Assembly: GCA_902801465.1 (NCBI GenBank)
Contig: CADCIH010000013.1
Location: forward strand, 1-64,000
Direction: 5' to 3'
From: an uncultured Bacteroidia bacterium
Lineage (GTDB): Bacteria; Bacteroidota; Bacteroidia; Bacteroidales; F082
DNA: 64,000 nucleotides
Each line of letters begins with the position of its first letter. The first letter of the stretch is position 1. Shown here piece by piece: positions 1 through 8,117 of this stretch. The translations under genes were made by a program, and so were the position numbers. The notes beneath the pieces were generated by a model. The model searched no databases. It was given only the letters and a program-made list of their open reading frames with translations, and was not told the origin of the DNA.

Positions 1-1
1 A

Positions 2-154
2 GCCAACAGCGAGGTGTTGTTCTACAACGTGCTTGGCATGATGGTGAAGACGGTCAACGCCAACGCCGAGCAGGAGATCAACGTGAGCGACCTCGCGGCG
101 GGTGTCTACACCGTGCGCTGCGGCCATCAGGTGCTCCGCTTTGTGAAGGAATAA
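2..154 (+). CDS. C-terminal end of a secreted protein with T9SS sorting domain (partial)
   Basis: Only the last 50 codons are in the window; the gene begins to the left. The reading frame ends at a TAA and contains the run FYNVLGMMVK, then DLAAGVYTVRC and the ending LRFVKE. This is the pattern of the type A C-terminal sorting domain of the Bacteroidota type IX secretion system (a V.N..G..V... strand, then L..G.Y.v.......K..k). The parent protein is therefore probably exported through the outer membrane by T9SS and its tail removed or anchored there. The catalytic or binding part of the protein is outside the window, so its function is unknown. Confidence 0.75.
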   Translation, partial: ANSEVLFYNVLGMMVKTVNANAEQEINVSDLAAGVYTVRCGHQVLRFVKE

Positions 155-170
155 AGATTGTTTAACCATA

Positions 171-190
171 GGGCCGCCTTCTGGCGGCCC
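171..190 (+). terminator. Hairpin after the T9SS cargo gene
   Basis: Perfect inverted repeat, arms GGGCCGCC and GGCGGCCC around a TTCT loop, starting 17 bases after the stop codon. Only a short T-rich stretch follows, so it is a plausible but not ideal intrinsic terminator. Confidence 0.6.
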
Positions 191-208
191 TTCCAATTTA
201 TTTAAAAT

Positions 209-403
209 ATGATTGTCTATGTTAACGACACACCCGTAAAGACCTACTACGGTGCAAAAGTGAAATCAGCCGTCATGGCCTATTTCAGAGACCAAAACAT
301 CCCCGTCAAAACCGTTGTCAAAGAGGTGAGAGACGCCTATGGCAACCTTATCGACTTAAGCGGTTCCATTCGCGCCAACTCAAAAATCTATATCAAACTA
401 TGA
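209..403 (+). CDS. Small protein coupled to a 5'-nucleotidase gene
   Basis: 64 residues, no signal peptide and no membrane segment. The sequence starts MIVYVNDTPVK and ends with the pattern D.YGN.IDLSG.I...S.IYIKL, which reads like a small beta-rich (beta-grasp-like) fold. No family was recognised with confidence. Its stop codon overlaps the start of the 5'-nucleotidase gene in an ATGA, so the two are almost certainly translated together. The coupling suggests a role linked to the nucleotidase, but the small protein has no export signal while the nucleotidase is a lipoprotein, so direct contact is uncertain. There is no good Shine-Dalgarno sequence. Confidence 0.65.
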   Translation: MIVYVNDTPVKTYYGAKVKSAVMAYFRDQNIPVKTVVKEVRDAYGNLIDLSGSIRANSKIYIKL

Positions 404-1821
404 AAAAATGCTTATTAATAGCCTTGGCCGCCTTGTTTGCTTTGGCAGGCTGCCAGCCTAAGGAGACTAAGCTGTATGTCGCCTCCATCAACGATATGCA
501 CGCCAATATCGACAACTTCCCGAAACTGGCTTATGTGCTTGACAGCCTTCGCGCAGTGCATCCTGATTTACTGCTCTTCTCGGCAGGCGACAACCGCTCG
601 GGCAATCCCATCAACGACCGTTACAGCGAACCAGCCCGTCCGATGTATGAGCTGATGAATGCCGTGGGCTTTAACCTCACCACCTTCGGCAACCATGAGT
701 GGGACTCGGGCATCGAAGCCCTCCGAAATGTTATGAATGTGGCCAACTTTCCCTTCGTGTGTGCCAATGTCACCTTCGAAGATAGCCTTAACATTCCCGT
801 CACTCCCTATGTCGTCATCGAGCAGAACGGCCTGAAAATCGGCGTCATCGGTGCCATCCAGTTGGGATTGAACGGACTTCCCGACTTCCATCCCAACAAA
901 GCCGGCGGTAGCCACTTCCGCCCCATCGAAGAAGTGCTTCCTGAATACATGCACCTCCGCGACGAATGCAACGCCCTCTTCCTGGTGTCGCACCTGGGCT
1001 TTGAGGACGACATGGAACTGGCTGAGAAGTTCCCGCAGTTCGATGCCATCTTCGGCGGTCATACCCATACCCTCACCAACGACAACACCTTGTCGAACGG
1101 CGTCCTGGTCACCCAAGCCATGAACAGGGTGAAGTATCTCACACTGTCTACTTTCACCTTCGACAAAAACGGTAAGATGATCGCCAAGGAAAGCCATAAC
1201 ATCCCCGTCAATACCGAGCAGAATACCAATGCCAACATTCAGGCCATGGTTGACGAGTTCAACAACAACGACGTGTTCGCCCAAGTGATGGGATACAACG
1301 ATGCCGCCATTGAGGATTGCTATGAGTGCTTGGGCTGCCTGATGGCTGATGCCGACCTGGAGCTGGCTGAGGCTGACATGGCATTCCAAAACTACGGTGG
1401 CGTGCGTTTCGACACCCTCGGCGTCCGCCCCATCATCCTGAAAGACCTCTTCTCGCTCGATCCGTTCGATAACGAACTGGTGATCTTCAACATGACAGGT
1501 CAGGAGATCGTCGATTTCCTCGGCGTGTCGTTCTTCACCGATGGTGGCCCCAACTATTGTTCGGGCTGCACCTACACCTATACGGTCGATGACGAAGGCA
1601 AGATGAAAGACTGCAAGGTGAAACTCGCCAATGGCAAGCCCCTTGACCTGAAGGCCACCTACAAAGTGGTGATGAACAGCTACATGTCCGCAGCCTTCGA
1701 TTTCCAACATGAAGATCCAGGCACTTCGCTGTTCCGCACCTCCAATGAGGCTCTGACAGAATTCCTGGCCAAACACCAGCACGTCAATTACGCTGGAATG
1801 ACGAGAGCCATTGAGAAATAA
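400..1821 (+). CDS. 5'-nucleotidase / metallophosphoesterase lipoprotein
   Basis: 473 residues. A lipoprotein signal peptide ends in LAGC with Cys18, so it is anchored on the periplasmic or outer side of the envelope. The N-terminal calcineurin-like phosphoesterase domain shows the metal-binding motifs DMH (Asp32, His34), GDN (Asp64), GNHEWD (Asn98-His99) and GGHTH (about residue 218). The C-terminal half has the 5'-nucleotidase substrate domain, with NYGGVR and the segment around SLDPFDNELV. The family hydrolyses nucleotides or UDP-sugars to the nucleoside plus phosphate using two divalent metals. The start overlaps the previous gene by four bases. The exact substrate cannot be told from sequence. 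Confidence 0.88.
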   Translation: MKKCLLIALAALFALAGCQPKETKLYVASINDMHANIDNFPKLAYVLDSLRAVHPDLLLFSAGDNRSGNPINDRYSEPARPMYELMNAVGFNLTTFGNHEWDSGIEALRNVMNVANFPFVCANVTFEDSLNIPVTPYVVIEQNGLKIGVIGAIQLGLNGLPDFHPNKAGGSHFRPIEEVLPEYMHLRDECNALFLVSHLGFEDDMELAEKFPQFDAIFGGHTHTLTNDNTLSNGVLVTQAMNRVKYLTLSTFTFDKNGKMIAKESHNIPVNTEQNTNANIQAMVDEFNNNDVFAQVMGYNDAAIEDCYECLGCLMADADLELAEADMAFQNYGGVRFDTLGVRPIILKDLFSLDPFDNELVIFNMTGQEIVDFLGVSFFTDGGPNYCSGCTYTYTVDDEGKMKDCKVKLANGKPLDLKATYKVVMNSYMSAAFDFQHEDPGTSLFRTSNEALTEFLAKHQHVNYAGMTRAIEK

Positions 1822-1885
1822 TTGTTTTTGGAACGGTATTTGCTTTTAACAGGAATCGACGTTTAACCCTTAAAAACAAAGCATC

Positions 1886-3088
1886 ATGAAAACCAAGAAA
1901 TTCTTAATGACTTCCCTGTTAGTGATGGGGATGATCATCGCGAAAGCAGCGAACGGCTATCCGCCAGAATTGGTCTTGGTCTCACAACCAGTGCTGACCT
2001 ATAACGCCAATTCGGTCACCATTTACTATGATATCCAGAATATCGGAGATTACACTTATCGTGGCGATCTCTGCATCTATCTCGATCCCGATAACGGCTA
2101 TTGCTACGCTTCAGAATACATGAAGATCTGCGCAGGCAGCATCAGAAGGGTTGCAGTCACCATCCCTGCCTACCGTCCAAACCCCTCCGTGCTTTACACG
2201 GTGATGCCCTACTACGAACTGTACGACGAGCTCTATAGCTTCACCACTTTCGAATACTTCGAGCCCGTACGCTTCTGCTGGTATGGCTATCGCAATGAGC
2301 CTTGGGTGGTCATCCACGTCGGACCTCGTCCGCGTTACTACCACCGTCCCGGTGAATACCGTTACTACTATGACGGTTATCGTCCGATGCTGCCTCCTCC
2401 GCCTCCTGGCGGTTGGGGTCCCGGAGGTCCACATTACATTGTCATGGATCCGCACCACCACACCTATGCCCATCACCACCACTATGGTGGCTATCCGGCC
2501 AACTATCACCCCAGTGGTTCCACTCCGGGTTACAACCCGCCAGAGTCAGGCGACCATGGTAACTCAGGTGCCGCAGTGGTCAAGCCCAACGGAAGCAACA
2601 CTTCTGGCAGCATGAGCACCAATAGCTCCGGAAACAACAGCGGTAACAATTCAAGTGCAACCATCAACAACAATGGTGGTGCCACCACCCGCCCCAACAC
2701 CAACGCCAACACCTCCGGTAACAGCGGTAGCACCACTCGTCCGAGCTCCAACAGTTCGAACAACAGCGGCAGCACCACTCGTCCGAGCTCCAACAGCTCG
2801 AACAACAACAGCTCCACCGTTCGCCCGAACACCAACAGCTCAAGCAACAGCAACTCCACTGTTCGCCCGAACACCAGCAGTTCCAACAGCTCCAGCAGCG
2901 GTCGTACTGGCAATAGCTCCGGCAGCTCAAGCTCCTCAACGAGAAACGCCAGCTCATCGAACAACAGCCGCTCCAACAACTCTGGCACCAGCAGCTCATC
3001 GAACAACAACTCTTCCAGCAGAGGTTCGTCAAGCAGCAACTCTTCCAGCTCCTCAAGAGGTTCAGGCTCAACAGGAGGAAGAAGGTAA
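1886..3088 (+). CDS. Secreted protein with Tyr/His/Pro-rich middle and Ser/Asn-rich tail
   Basis: 400 residues. A signal peptide (about residues 1-21, ending AKA) is followed by a folded-looking region to about residue 160 of beta-strand character (repeated Y/V patterns such as VTIYYDIQNIGDYTYRG). Then comes a Tyr/Pro/His-rich stretch (PPPPPGG, HHHHYGG) and, from about residue 210, a Ser/Asn/Thr/Gly tail built partly from 14-residue repeats around STTRPSS. The front resembles an Ig- or CARDB-like domain, but no family is certain. The tail looks like a flexible wall or surface linker. The protein is likely exported; function unknown. A transcription stop hairpin follows. Confidence 0.7.
   Translation: MKTKKFLMTSLLVMGMIIAKAANGYPPELVLVSQPVLTYNANSVTIYYDIQNIGDYTYRGDLCIYLDPDNGYCYASEYMKICAGSIRRVAVTIPAYRPNPSVLYTVMPYYELYDELYSFTTFEYFEPVRFCWYGYRNEPWVVIHVGPRPRYYHRPGEYRYYYDGYRPMLPPPPPGGWGPGGPHYIVMDPHHHTYAHHHHYGGYPANYHPSGSTPGYNPPESGDHGNSGAAVVKPNGSNTSGSMSTNSSGNNSGNNSSATINNNGGATTRPNTNANTSGNSGSTTRPSSNSSNNSGSTTRPSSNSSNNNSSTVRPNTNSSSNSNSTVRPNTSSSNSSSSGRTGNSSGSSSSSTRNASSSNNSRSNNSGTSSSSNNNSSSRGSSSSNSSSSSRGSGSTGGRR
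2720..2887 (+). repeat. 42-bp tandem repeats coding a Ser/Asn-rich tail
   Basis: Four in-frame units of 42 bp (14 codons) starting near 2720, 2762, 2804 and 2846. The first two are nearly identical (shared core STTRPSSNSSN); the later two diverge to STVRPNTNSS-like units. They lie inside the secreted protein gene and change its length in whole codons. Confidence 0.75.
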
Positions 3089-3108
3089 CACAAAAAACAT
3101 TAACCAAC

Positions 3109-3145
3109 GTAGAGACGGCCCAAGCGCCGTCTCTACCTAATTTTT
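3109..3145 (+). terminator. Intrinsic terminator after the Ser/Asn-rich protein gene
   Basis: Perfect 11-bp inverted repeat, arms GTAGAGACGGC and GCCGTCTCTAC with a 6-base loop, followed by CTAATTTTT. It starts 20 bases after the stop codon and ends just before the next gene. Confidence 0.8.
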
Positions 3146-3152
3146 AGTACTT

Positions 3153-3815
3153 ATGAGAAAATATTCTACCCTGTTATTATCCATCATTTTTTTGACCGTC
3201 TTCTCTGGCTGCGGTTCAATGCTTAGGACTTCGGTCAACAATACCATCAGAAACTCCATCAACAACAGCACGGCTTTTTCTGAGAAATATGTTGTCAACT
3301 CCATTCCCAAGACGTATAATGAGTTTGAGGCAATGTATTATGAACTGGCCAAAACACCTGATGGCTGCGTGGTTCTCGAATTGCTCGCCATGGAGATGTA
3401 CCGCACCAACAACAGTGCTGGCGTGAGAGCCTTGAAACTTGTCAACACCGAGACCAACTACAACACCATGATGCGCCGTCTGCCCGAGATTTTCCGCGAA
3501 GGCGACAGCTACGCACGCCCATACCTTGTGGCCTCGTACATGGAAGGTGCCGAACCTGAGAACGGTTACAATCCCGACAAACCCTATGTGATTCGTGTAC
3601 AACCCAACCGCGGTCAGCCTTCACAGTATTCCGAGATGATGCAAGGTACCACCTATCCGATGAAGGTGTATTGCTATGGCGCCGACACGCATTGGCGTCC
3701 TGTGACGGTCATCATGCTCGATGGCGATGAGTATTACAAGATGCACGAATGCTCTTCTGTCACTTTGCAATGCAAGGAGATCAAGCGTACGCAGACTTTC
3801 AACGGACTTGAATAA
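3153..3815 (+). CDS. Lipoprotein of unknown function
   Basis: 220 residues with a lipoprotein signal peptide ending FSGC (Cys20). The mature part contains an alpha-helical segment (PKTYNEFEAMYYELAKT, then MRRLPEIFREGD) and a C-terminal beta-rich part with YVIRVQPNRGQP, YPMKVYCYGADTHWRPV and YKMHECSSVTL. I do not recognise the family. The C-terminal half, with its VY..GADTxRPVT pattern, reads like a small binding or enzyme-accessory domain. Five bases separate it from the following symporter gene, so the two probably share a transcript, which might tie it to amino-acid uptake or envelope physiology; this is inference. Confidence 0.7.
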   Translation: MRKYSTLLLSIIFLTVFSGCGSMLRTSVNNTIRNSINNSTAFSEKYVVNSIPKTYNEFEAMYYELAKTPDGCVVLELLAMEMYRTNNSAGVRALKLVNTETNYNTMMRRLPEIFREGDSYARPYLVASYMEGAEPENGYNPDKPYVIRVQPNRGQPSQYSEMMQGTTYPMKVYCYGADTHWRPVTVIMLDGDEYYKMHECSSVTLQCKEIKRTQTFNGLE

Positions 3816-3820
3816 GCCCT

Positions 3821-5263
3821 ATGGTTGAGAGGATTATCAATACCGTAAATGGATGGGTGTGGAGTCCCGTCCTTGTGGTGCTTTGTTTGGCGGCGGGACT
3901 CTACTTCTCGTTTGGTACGCGTTTCGTACAGGTGCGCCGTTTCGGTGAGATGGCGCGTTTGCTTTTTTCGACCGACAAAAAGCAAAAGACAGGAATCACC
4001 TCGTTTCAAGCCTTTGCCATGGCCCTCTCGGGTCGTGTGGGTACAGGCAACATCGTTGGGGTGGCCACCGCCATAGGCTATGGTGGTCCCGGTGCCATCG
4101 TGTGGATGTGGATCATCGCCTTTCTCGGCGCCGGTTCGGCATTTGCCGAGGCTACGCTGGCCCAGATATATAAAGAAAACCATAAAGGAGAATACCGTGG
4201 CGGTCCAGCGTATTACATCGAGAAAGGGCTGAACGCCCGATGGCTTGGCGTGGTGTTCGCCGTTTGCGCTGTAGTGGCGTGCGGTGTGTTCCTGCCTCCG
4301 GTACAAGCCAATGGAATAGCCATCTCGTTCGCCAACACCCTCAGTGTGAATCATGCTTGGATCGGAGTGGCTGTTGCCTTGTTGATAGGTTTTGTGGTCA
4401 TCGGCGGGGTGAAGCGTATCGCCAGCGTGGCTCAGATCGCAGCTCCGTTCATGGCAGTCATATATATTATCCTATCGCTCGTTATCCTGATAGTCCATGC
4501 CTCGGAAGTGCCCGCCGTGTTTGGCGACATGGTCCGAAGCGCTTTCGGTATGAACGAGGTACTGGGTGGCATCTTGGGAAGCACCATCGCCTGGGGTGTC
4601 AAGAGAGGCATCTACTCGAACGAGGCCGGTCAAGGTACCGCTCCCATCGTGGCTGCTGCAGCCAAGGTGACGCATCCCGTGAAACAAGGTCTGGTACAGG
4701 CATTCTCGGTATATGTCGACACTCTTTTGGTGTGTACTGCCACCGCAGTGATGATCCTGGCCTGCAAGACCTACAACGTGTTCGGTGCTGATGGAAGCCT
4801 GCTTTACACATCGACAGTGGCACAACTGGGTGAACCTGACGTCTCCTACACGACGGCAGCCATCAACACGCTGTTGGGTGCGAAAATCGGAGGACTGGTC
4901 GTGTCGATAGCCCTGTTTTTCTTCGCCTTCACCACCATCATGGCGTATTACTACTATGCCGAGACCAATCTGGTGTATCTCTTCGGCAAAGGCCGCAAAG
5001 AACATATGCTGATCTGGGTGCTCCGCGTGCTGCTCATCCTTGCAGTGTTCTATGGCTCTGTCAACAAAGCCAGCATGATATGGTCGCTGGGCGACATCGG
5101 AGTGGGTGCCATGGCTTGGATTAACATCGTCGCCATACTGCTGCTCTCGATGATTCCCTTTAGGGCACTTCGTTCTTACGAAAAGCAGAAAAAGGCAGGA
5201 AAAGAACCTGAATTCGATCCCGAAGAATTGAAGATTAAAAATGCGGATTTTTGGAAGAAATAA
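3821..5263 (+). CDS. Sodium:alanine/glycine symporter, AGCS family
   Basis: 480 residues and about 10-11 hydrophobic segments. The family signature is clear: GRVGTGNIVGVATAIGYGGPGA near residue 70, PGAIVWMW, then GGPAYYIEKGL, and GVKRGIYSNEAGQGTAPI near residue 262, which is the strongly conserved AGCS motif. Members import alanine, glycine or related small amino acids with sodium across the inner membrane. The length is normal for the family. It follows an unknown lipoprotein gene after 5 bases, so it is probably the second gene of an operon. Substrate preference cannot be told. Confidence 0.92.
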   Translation: MVERIINTVNGWVWSPVLVVLCLAAGLYFSFGTRFVQVRRFGEMARLLFSTDKKQKTGITSFQAFAMALSGRVGTGNIVGVATAIGYGGPGAIVWMWIIAFLGAGSAFAEATLAQIYKENHKGEYRGGPAYYIEKGLNARWLGVVFAVCAVVACGVFLPPVQANGIAISFANTLSVNHAWIGVAVALLIGFVVIGGVKRIASVAQIAAPFMAVIYIILSLVILIVHASEVPAVFGDMVRSAFGMNEVLGGILGSTIAWGVKRGIYSNEAGQGTAPIVAAAAKVTHPVKQGLVQAFSVYVDTLLVCTATAVMILACKTYNVFGADGSLLYTSTVAQLGEPDVSYTTAAINTLLGAKIGGLVVSIALFFFAFTTIMAYYYYAETNLVYLFGKGRKEHMLIWVLRVLLILAVFYGSVNKASMIWSLGDIGVGAMAWINIVAILLLSMIPFRALRSYEKQKKAGKEPEFDPEELKIKNADFWKK

Positions 5264-5267
5264 TTCG

Positions 5268-5275
5268 TATTTTTG
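5268..5275 (+). promoter_or_regulatory. -7 promoter box for gltX
   Basis: TATTTTTG matches the Bacteroidota -7 consensus TAnnTTTG; it lies 43 bases before the gltX start and just after the symporter stop codon. Confidence 0.5.
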
Positions 5276-5285
5276 CCTCCTCAAA

Positions 5286-5317
5286 CTCTAAATTCTTAAT
5301 TCTAAATTCTAAATTCT
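5286..5317 (+). repeat. 7-bp-period tandem repeat (CTAAATT type)
   Basis: About four and a half units of CTAAATT/CTTAATT run directly up to the gltX start codon, taking the place where a Shine-Dalgarno sequence would be. It is one of several heptad arrays in the window. Confidence 0.8.
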
Positions 5318-5318
5318 C

Positions 5319-6785
5319 ATGACAGTCAGAACACGCTTCGCTCCAAGTCCAACGGGCTATATGCATATTGGTAACCTTAGAACGGCCCTCTATGCCTACC
5401 TTTTCGCAAGATCACAGAATGGTAAGTTTGTGCTCCGTATTGAGGACACCGACCAAAAACGCTATGTGGAGGATGCCACTCGTGTGATTTATGAGACACT
5501 CGAGACGGCCAACATCCATCACGACGAAGGTCCGGATGTGGGTGGCGATTACGGCCCGTATGTTCAGAGCGAGCGCAAGGCCATCTATAAGGAATATGCC
5601 CTGAAACTCATCGAGAAGGGTGCAGCCTACTATTGCTTCTGCGCCAAGACCGAGGAAGAGACTTCGGAAGACGAAGAACCCAAGGAGAACCCATTTGAGA
5701 GCACTTGCCATTGCCGCGACTTAAGTCCCGAGGAAGTTCAGCGCAACCTCGCCGAAGGCAAGCCTTATGTGATTCGCCAAAGAGTGCCGCATGAGGGTAC
5801 GACCACCTTCAACGATTTGGTTTATGGTGAAATCACGGTTGAAAACGAGACCCTCGACGACCAGATTCTGCTGAAGAGCGACGGCATGCCGACCTATAAC
5901 TTCGCCAATGTGGTCGATGACTACCTGATGGGCATCACGCACATCATTCGCGGTAGCGAGTACCTGTCTTCTAATCCGAAGTATATCCTTCTGTACCAAG
6001 CTTTTGGATGGGAAGTGCCTTGCTATATCCACCTGCCGCTGATCAATGGCAAGAACCCTGACGGCACGGTGAGCAAGCTCTCGAAAAGGCATGGTGCGGT
6101 GAGTTTCCAAGCACTGGTGGAGGAAGGCTATCTTCCAGAGGCCATCATCAACTACATCGCTTTGTTGGGCTGGTCGCCTAAGAATGAGCGTGAGATCTTC
6201 AGCATGGACGAACTCTGCGAGGTATTTTCGGTGGCGGGGCTGCACAAGAGTCCTGCCGTGTTCGACTACCAGAAACTCGACTGGGTCAACGCCCAACACA
6301 TCCAAGCCATGCCGTTTGAGCAGTTCTCAAAAATCGCTTTCGAATACTCGGGCGCGAAAGGCACCTTCCTGGAGGCCAAGTGGAACAAGCTGGCTTCGCT
6401 CTTGCAACTTCGTATTAATAAATTCTCGGAGATTCCTTCGAAGATTCAATTCCTTTACGAAGTCGCGCCATACGACGTGGAGATGTACGTCAACAAGAAG
6501 AACAAGTCGACCTTGGAGACTTCGGTCGACATCCTGAAGATTACCATCGATGCGGTTCAGCAGATTGAGAGTTGGGACGAGCAGACTTTGAGCGATGCTT
6601 TTGCCAAGGTCGCAGCCGACCACAACATCAAGTACGGTCCGCTGATGTGGCCTTCACGTATCGCCATGTCAGGCCTGATGGCCACCCCAGGAGGTTCCAC
6701 TGACATTATGTATCTGATTGGTAAGGAAGAGACCCTGAAGCGACTTCAAGAAGGGCTGGAATACATCCAGTCAAAACTTGGTTAA
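5319..6785 (+). CDS. gltX: Glutamate--tRNA ligase
   Basis: 488 residues, class I aminoacyl-tRNA synthetase. It starts with RFAPSPTGYMHIGN (HIGH-type ATP motif, His16-Asn19) and has the second signature KLSKR near residue 252. The C-terminal anticodon-binding helical region is present. The enzyme charges tRNA-Glu with glutamate in the cytoplasm and is essential; in species without GlnRS it also feeds the amidotransferase route to Gln-tRNA, which cannot be decided here. The insertion with EEETSEDEEPKENPF near residue 110 is acidic. Its last 15 bases overlap the end of the convergent TolC-family gene. Confidence 0.96.
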   Translation: MTVRTRFAPSPTGYMHIGNLRTALYAYLFARSQNGKFVLRIEDTDQKRYVEDATRVIYETLETANIHHDEGPDVGGDYGPYVQSERKAIYKEYALKLIEKGAAYYCFCAKTEEETSEDEEPKENPFESTCHCRDLSPEEVQRNLAEGKPYVIRQRVPHEGTTTFNDLVYGEITVENETLDDQILLKSDGMPTYNFANVVDDYLMGITHIIRGSEYLSSNPKYILLYQAFGWEVPCYIHLPLINGKNPDGTVSKLSKRHGAVSFQALVEEGYLPEAIINYIALLGWSPKNEREIFSMDELCEVFSVAGLHKSPAVFDYQKLDWVNAQHIQAMPFEQFSKIAFEYSGAKGTFLEAKWNKLASLLQLRINKFSEIPSKIQFLYEVAPYDVEMYVNKKNKSTLETSVDILKITIDAVQQIESWDEQTLSDAFAKVAADHNIKYGPLMWPSRIAMSGLMATPGGSTDIMYLIGKEETLKRLQEGLEYIQSKLG

Positions 6786-8117
6786 TTGCTTGTATTTTAC
6801 TAGATTAATTTGATACTCGACTCGGCTGTCGCTGAGTTCATCGCTACTGTTTTTGAGCATGGTTTGGGCTTCCAGCAGATCGGAAAGTGACACCAAGCCA
6901 GCTTCATAGTAGTCGTTGGTTATTTTTAGGTTGGCCTTTGCGTCATTGAGGGCGGTCTGCGCCAAACTAATACGCAACCAGCTTTGCTCGAGGTTGAACC
7001 AGGCTTGGTTGGTCTGCATCTCCATCATCTTGGTGAGATCTTGGCGGTTGTTTTCAGCCATTTCCGCATCGAGGTCGCTCTTCTTCAACTTGTAGGAGGT
7101 CTTGTGCCAATCTGTGATGGGCACTTGCAGTACGGCGAAGACCATGGCGTTGGGTTTGCTGTTGTCAAGTATGGTATGGTAGTTGACGCTACCGCCTACC
7201 ATCAGCGAAGGCAGGGCTTCGCCCAAGGTCATTTTCTTTTTGAGTTTTTCGGCTTGAAGTGAGAGGTCGAGCAGATGTGATTCGTTGCGCTGTGCCACAG
7301 CTGCGGAAGCGTCGTGGTAAAAGCTTGTGGGCACGGCTTCCGGCCCCAAGGTGTCGGTGAGTATCATGGTTTGCCAGTCAACGCCGATGGTTTGGGCAAG
7401 AACCATCTTTAGCAGTGTGATGCCGTCGTTCACTTTTTTGCGGTTCAGCAGGCTCTCGTTTTTCTTCAGGGTCACTTTATATTGGTCGGTGGGCATGGCC
7501 AGTCCCGCTTCAATAGCCCCGTTCAGGTCCTTCTCGAGAGTGTCGAGCAACTGGTCGAGTTGGTCGAGGGTAGTGATTTTTTCCTGTAAGGAGACGATTT
7601 GCCAATAGAGGCTTTCCGTCTGCAGTTGGATCTCGTCTTCCTTGATTTTGGCTTGGTATTCAGCGGCTTCGATACCTAGTTTGGCCAATTGGTTTCCGTG
7701 ATAGATACGGCCTCCTGCGAACACTGGTTCGATGGCCATGGCGTTAAGGGCCACACCGTTTTTTGCGAAGCTATATTCTTTTTCCAGTCCTAAGATGGCT
7801 CCATACTGTGCGTAGAGGTTGTAAAGGGTTTGGCGTACCAGTGCGTTGTCGATGTCCTCGATGCCGAAGCTGAGCAGAGGGTTCAGTGCATCGAAGGCCA
7901 GGGCTTGCGCCGAAACGGTAGGTAGATAAGCGGTTTGGGCTTCTTTCTTGGTGATGCGGGCTTTCTCAATCTCCAACTGGTTGTTTTTCAAGCCGATGTT
8001 GTTCTGCAAAGCCAAGTCAATGCAGTCGTTGACGCTAAGCCGGCGGAGCGTGTCGGTTTCTTGAGCCATAACGCTCAAGTTCAAAAGCAGGACTAATATG
8101 AGGAGATGGGTTTTCAT
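6771..8117 (-). CDS. TolC-family outer-membrane efflux protein
   Basis: 448 residues with a signal peptide (about 1-18, ending VMA-Q). It has the TolC pattern of two long heptad-rich helical halves, each beginning with a conserved element: LSVNDCIDLALQNNIGLKN near residue 27, and later NDYYEAGLVSLSDLLEAQTML near residue 400, which is the classic G..s..dlL.A...l of outer-membrane factors. It forms the outer-membrane exit duct of the RND pump encoded just upstream; the start overlaps the pump stop codon (ATGA). It is last in the efflux operon, and its 3' end overlaps gltX by 15 bases. Confidence 0.9.
   Translation of the reverse strand: MKTHLLILVLLLNLSVMAQETDTLRRLSVNDCIDLALQNNIGLKNNQLEIEKARITKKEAQTAYLPTVSAQALAFDALNPLLSFGIEDIDNALVRQTLYNLYAQYGAILGLEKEYSFAKNGVALNAMAIEPVFAGGRIYHGNQLAKLGIEAAEYQAKIKEDEIQLQTESLYWQIVSLQEKITTLDQLDQLLDTLEKDLNGAIEAGLAMPTDQYKVTLKKNESLLNRKKVNDGITLLKMVLAQTIGVDWQTMILTDTLGPEAVPTSFYHDASAAVAQRNESHLLDLSLQAEKLKKKMTLGEALPSLMVGGSVNYHTILDNSKPNAMVFAVLQVPITDWHKTSYKLKKSDLDAEMAENNRQDLTKMMEMQTNQAWFNLEQSWLRISLAQTALNDAKANLKITNDYYEAGLVSLSDLLEAQTMLKNSSDELSDSRVEYQINLVKYKQLTKF

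Noticed and set aside
568-1782. 404-codon open frame on the minus strand opposite the 5'-nucleotidase gene
   Set aside because: The plus-strand gene has clear enzyme motifs and a lipobox; the minus frame has no family features and is a shadow of codon bias.
2530-3093. Leu/Glu-rich frame opposite the Ser/Asn-rich tail
   Set aside because: It is the complement of Ser/Asn codons and has no start context; low complexity only.
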